Shown piece by piece: positions 13,757 to 15,515 of a stretch of DNA of 15,515 nucleotides (positions within the stretch are counted from its first letter, which is position 1; the number at the start of each line of letters is the position of its first letter). Below the pieces are notes generated by a model, which ran no database searches, was not told the DNA's origin, and saw nothing but the letters and a program-made list of their open reading frames with translations. The stretch covers positions 1 to 15,515 of the forward strand of contig CAZKTF010000064.1 in the NCBI GenBank assembly GCA_964555565.1, in the 5' to 3' direction. A program made the translations under genes and the position numbers. This DNA is from CAZKTF01 sp964555565 (GTDB taxonomy: Bacteria; Planctomycetota; JAJSAM01; JAKLKS01).

Positions 13757-15019
13757 ATGGTCACGCTCCGGGACGTGGAGGAGGCCGCGAAGGCGCTCGA
13801 GGGGGTGCTCCGGCCGACGCCGCTCATCCAGGCGCACGCCCTCTCCGAGATCCTCGGCCGCGAGGTCCTCCTCAAGCCCGAGAACCTCCAGCGGGCCGGC
13901 TCCTTCAAGCTGCGCGGGGCCTTCAACCGGATCCGCAGGATCCCCCCCGAGGCCCGTCCGCGCGGGGTCGTCGCCGCCTCGGCCGGGAACCACGGCCAGG
14001 GGGTGGCGCTCGCGGCCCGAACGCTCGGGATCCCGGCCACGGTCGTCATGCCCGCGGAGACGCCCGTGGTGAAGGTCGAGCGGACCCGCTTCTACGGGGC
14101 CGTGGTGGACCTCGTCCCCGGGGACTTCGAGGCGGCGGTGCGGCGCTGCGGCGAGATCGAGGCGCAGCGGGGGGCCACGGTGATCCCCACCTACGACGAC
14201 CCGGACGTGATCGCCGGGCAGGGGACGGTGGGGCTCGAGGTCCTCCGCGACGCCGCCGACGTCGAGGAGATCCTCGTCCCCGTCGGGGGAGGGGGGCTCG
14301 CGGCCGGGGTGGCCGTGGCCGCGAAGGCGCTGCGGCCCTCGATCCGGGTCATCGGGGTCGAGGCCGAGGGATGCGCCCCCGCGGTGGAATCGCTCCGGAC
14401 CGGCGAGCGCGTCACGGTCCCCCGCTCCACGACCTTCGCCGAGGGGATCGCTGTGCGCCAGATCGGGGCGCTCCCGCTGGAGATCCTCCGGAGCCTCGTG
14501 GACGAGGTCGTGACCGTGAGCGACGACGCCATCGCCCGGGCGATGGTGGCGCTGCTCGAGAAGTCGAAACTCGTGGTGGAGGCGGCGGGGGCCGCCGGGG
14601 CGGCCGCGCTCCTCGAGGGGGTCGCCGGGCGCGGGAAGGGGCGGGTGGCCGTGGTCCTCTCCGGAGGGAACGTGGACGTGAACCTCCTCCACCGGGTCAT
14701 CGAGCGCGGGCTCGTCGCCGAGGGACGCTACGTGCGCCTCTCGGTCCGGATGCCGGACCGCCCGGGCCAGCTCGCCCGCGTGCTCGTCGTGGTCGCCGCC
14801 CTCGGGGGGAACGTCCTCGACGTGGAGCACGACCGCGCGGGCTGGAGCGTCCCCCTCGGGGACGTCGAGGCCTCGATCCTCGTGGAGCTCCGCCGGGCGG
14901 GGAGCGGCGCCGAGGTCCTGGCGGCCGTGCGCGCCCTGGGGTTCGAGGCCACGCTCCTCGGGCGCGCCGAGTACGAGGAGGCCGCGCGGCGGGGCCCGGG
15001 GGCCCCGGGGGCCCGGTGA
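13757..15019 (+). CDS. Threonine ammonia-lyase (dehydratase), PLP-dependent, with C-terminal ACT domain
   Basis: The enzyme converts L-threonine to 2-oxobutanoate and ammonia, and often accepts serine. This starts isoleucine synthesis or threonine breakdown in the cytoplasm. The fold-II PLP domain shows RAGSFKLRGA with Lys51 as the Schiff-base lysine, ASAGNHGQGVA (74-84) as the substrate loop, and the phosphate-binding glycines PVGGGGLAAG (175-184). Residues about 325-405 (RYVRLSVRMPDRPGQLARVL to GFEATLL) are an ACT domain that may bind isoleucine or another effector. At 420 aa it has the size of the short ilvA/tdcB type with one C-terminal ACT domain, shorter than the two-lobed E. coli IlvA regulatory form. 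ATG 13757 matches the family N-terminus. The pterin dehydratase gene overlaps its stop by 4 nt. Biosynthetic versus catabolic use cannot be decided here. Confidence 0.95.
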   Translation: MVTLRDVEEAAKALEGVLRPTPLIQAHALSEILGREVLLKPENLQRAGSFKLRGAFNRIRRIPPEARPRGVVAASAGNHGQGVALAARTLGIPATVVMPAETPVVKVERTRFYGAVVDLVPGDFEAAVRRCGEIEAQRGATVIPTYDDPDVIAGQGTVGLEVLRDAADVEEILVPVGGGGLAAGVAVAAKALRPSIRVIGVEAEGCAPAVESLRTGERVTVPRSTTFAEGIAVRQIGALPLEILRSLVDEVVTVSDDAIARAMVALLEKSKLVVEAAGAAGAAALLEGVAGRGKGRVAVVLSGGNVDVNLLHRVIERGLVAEGRYVRLSVRMPDRPGQLARVLVVVAALGGNVLDVEHDRAGWSVPLGDVEASILVELRRAGSGAEVLAAVRALGFEATLLGRAEYEEAARRGPGAPGAR

Positions 15020-15372
15020 CGGGGCCGGAGGACCTGGCCGACCGGCGGTGCGAGCCCTGCCGGGAGAAGGTCCCGCCCATGGTCCCCGGCGCGGTCGCCG
15101 CCCTCCTCCCGCGGCTCCCCGGGTGGAAGGCCCCCCGCGACCTCCGCCTGGAGCGGACCTTCCGCTTCGCGGACTTCCGGACCGCGCTCCGGTTCACGGA
15201 CCGGGTGGGGGCCCTGGCCGAGGAGCAGGGCCACCACCCGGACCTGCACCTCGCCTGGGGGAAGGTCCGGGTCGAGGTCTGGACCCACCGGATCGACGGC
15301 CTCACGGAGAGCGACTTCGTCCTCGCGGCGAAGGTGGAGCGACTCTACGCGGACGCGGAGGGGCGGAAGTAG
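15016..15372 (+). CDS. Pterin-4a-carbinolamine dehydratase (PCD/PhhB family)
   Basis: PCD dehydrates 4a-hydroxytetrahydrobiopterin made by aromatic amino acid hydroxylases, so the pterin cofactor can be recycled. The family motif E-x3-H-H-P-x5-W-x9-H-x8-D is complete: E69, H73, H74, P75, W81, H91 and D100. The stretch LERTFRFADFRTALRFTDRVGALAEE before it is the usual helix-strand core. Residues 12-15 (CEPC) recall the CxxC near the N-terminus of many bacterial members. The start is GTG 15016, which shares GTGA with the stop of the ammonia-lyase; that predicts coupled translation. The length of 118 aa is normal for the family. No phenylalanine hydroxylase is in the window, so its partner is elsewhere or it serves another pterin reaction, for example near the molybdopterin-associated members. 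Confidence 0.92.
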   Translation: MTGPEDLADRRCEPCREKVPPMVPGAVAALLPRLPGWKAPRDLRLERTFRFADFRTALRFTDRVGALAEEQGHHPDLHLAWGKVRVEVWTHRIDGLTESDFVLAAKVERLYADAEGRK

Positions 15373-15433
15373 GGGTCAGACCCCAGGCGTTTGCAACGCT
15401 TATCCCCCTTGCAAACGCCTGGGGTCTGACCCC
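15372..15433. repeat. Perfect 25-bp inverted repeat containing GGGGTCAGACCCC; possible REP-type element and terminator
   Basis: The arms 15372-15396 and 15409-15433 are exact reverse complements, with a 12-nt loop. The left arm begins with GGGGTCAGACCCC, which is nearly palindromic by itself, and continues AGGCGTTTGCAA. The stop codon of the dehydratase gene (TAG 15370-15372) touches the first base, so the hairpin may also end the operon transcript, although no T-tract follows. From memory, GGGGTCAGACCCC-like palindromes often flank REP-associated tyrosine transposase genes; none is in this window. Confidence 0.85.
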
Positions 15434-15460
15434 CTGCTACTCAGCACCCAGCGACACGCA

Positions 15461-15472
15461 GGGGTCAGACCC
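15461..15472 (+). repeat. Third GGGGTCAGACCC copy
   Basis: GGGGTCAGACCC repeats the first 12 bases of the left arm at 15372 in the same orientation, 28 nt after the hairpin. The last 82 nt of the window (15434-15515) contain no gene I can support. A further, shorter match (GGGTCAGAC) occurs at 5314-5322 and may be chance. Confidence 0.6.
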
Positions 15473-15515
15473 ATCGCCGTCAAGTTAGCCGGGCACCTTC
15501 CGACTGAGGGATGAG

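Noticed and set aside
13439..14830. A minus-strand frame over the ammonia-lyase gene that includes TEDTESTEGTE-like repeats
   Set aside because: The repeat-like peptide is only the translation of the 9-bp foldback units. The rest is antisense to a clear PLP enzyme.

Overview
The window is very GC-rich DNA from a bacterium I cannot place firmly. Codon third positions are almost all G or C. Secreted repeat proteins, a YncE-like lipoprotein and degenerate foldback repeats suggest an uncultivated, large-genome, high-GC lineage of the Acidobacteriota, Planctomycetota, Myxococcota or Rokubacteria kind. This placement is inference only, because no rRNA or phylogenetic marker is present.

Layout. Positions 2-109 hold the C-terminal tail of a gene entering from the left. 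A CAT-anticodon tRNA follows on the minus strand (119-191). Just upstream of it is the C-terminal catalytic remnant of a XerC/XerD-type tyrosine recombinase (210-530). A visibly less GC-rich block (about 531-2880) carries two minus-strand genes: a secreted matrixin-type zinc metalloprotease and an unusual protein with weak similarity to ADP-ribosyltransferase-fold proteins. tRNA, recombinase scrap and atypical base composition together look like a small acquired island.

From 3148 the DNA returns to typical composition. There is a lipoprotein with Ig-like and beta-propeller parts, a hairpin between convergent genes, and a head-to-head pair of small conserved-looking hypothetical genes whose ATG codons overlap. 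Next comes a giant secreted protein (6083-12244, 2053 aa) with about eleven TIG/IPT Ig-like repeats on a 94-95 residue period and a C-terminal HExxH metalloprotease-like region. It is translationally coupled to a secreted HEAT-repeat protein. These two likely work together at the cell surface or in the periplasm.

A foldback element built of 9-bp units (13501-13680) separates them from a metabolic pair: an ACT-domain threonine ammonia-lyase and, overlapping it by 4 nt, a pterin-4a-carbinolamine dehydratase. The window ends in a perfect 25-bp inverted repeat carrying GGGGTCAGACCCC, with a third copy nearby.

The most interesting regulatory signal is that three genes without a clear ribosome-binding site (5618, 6083, 13757) each have a TTG-type -35 box, a 17-nt spacer and a -10-like box ending only 7-9 nt before ATG. 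This suggests leaderless mRNAs.
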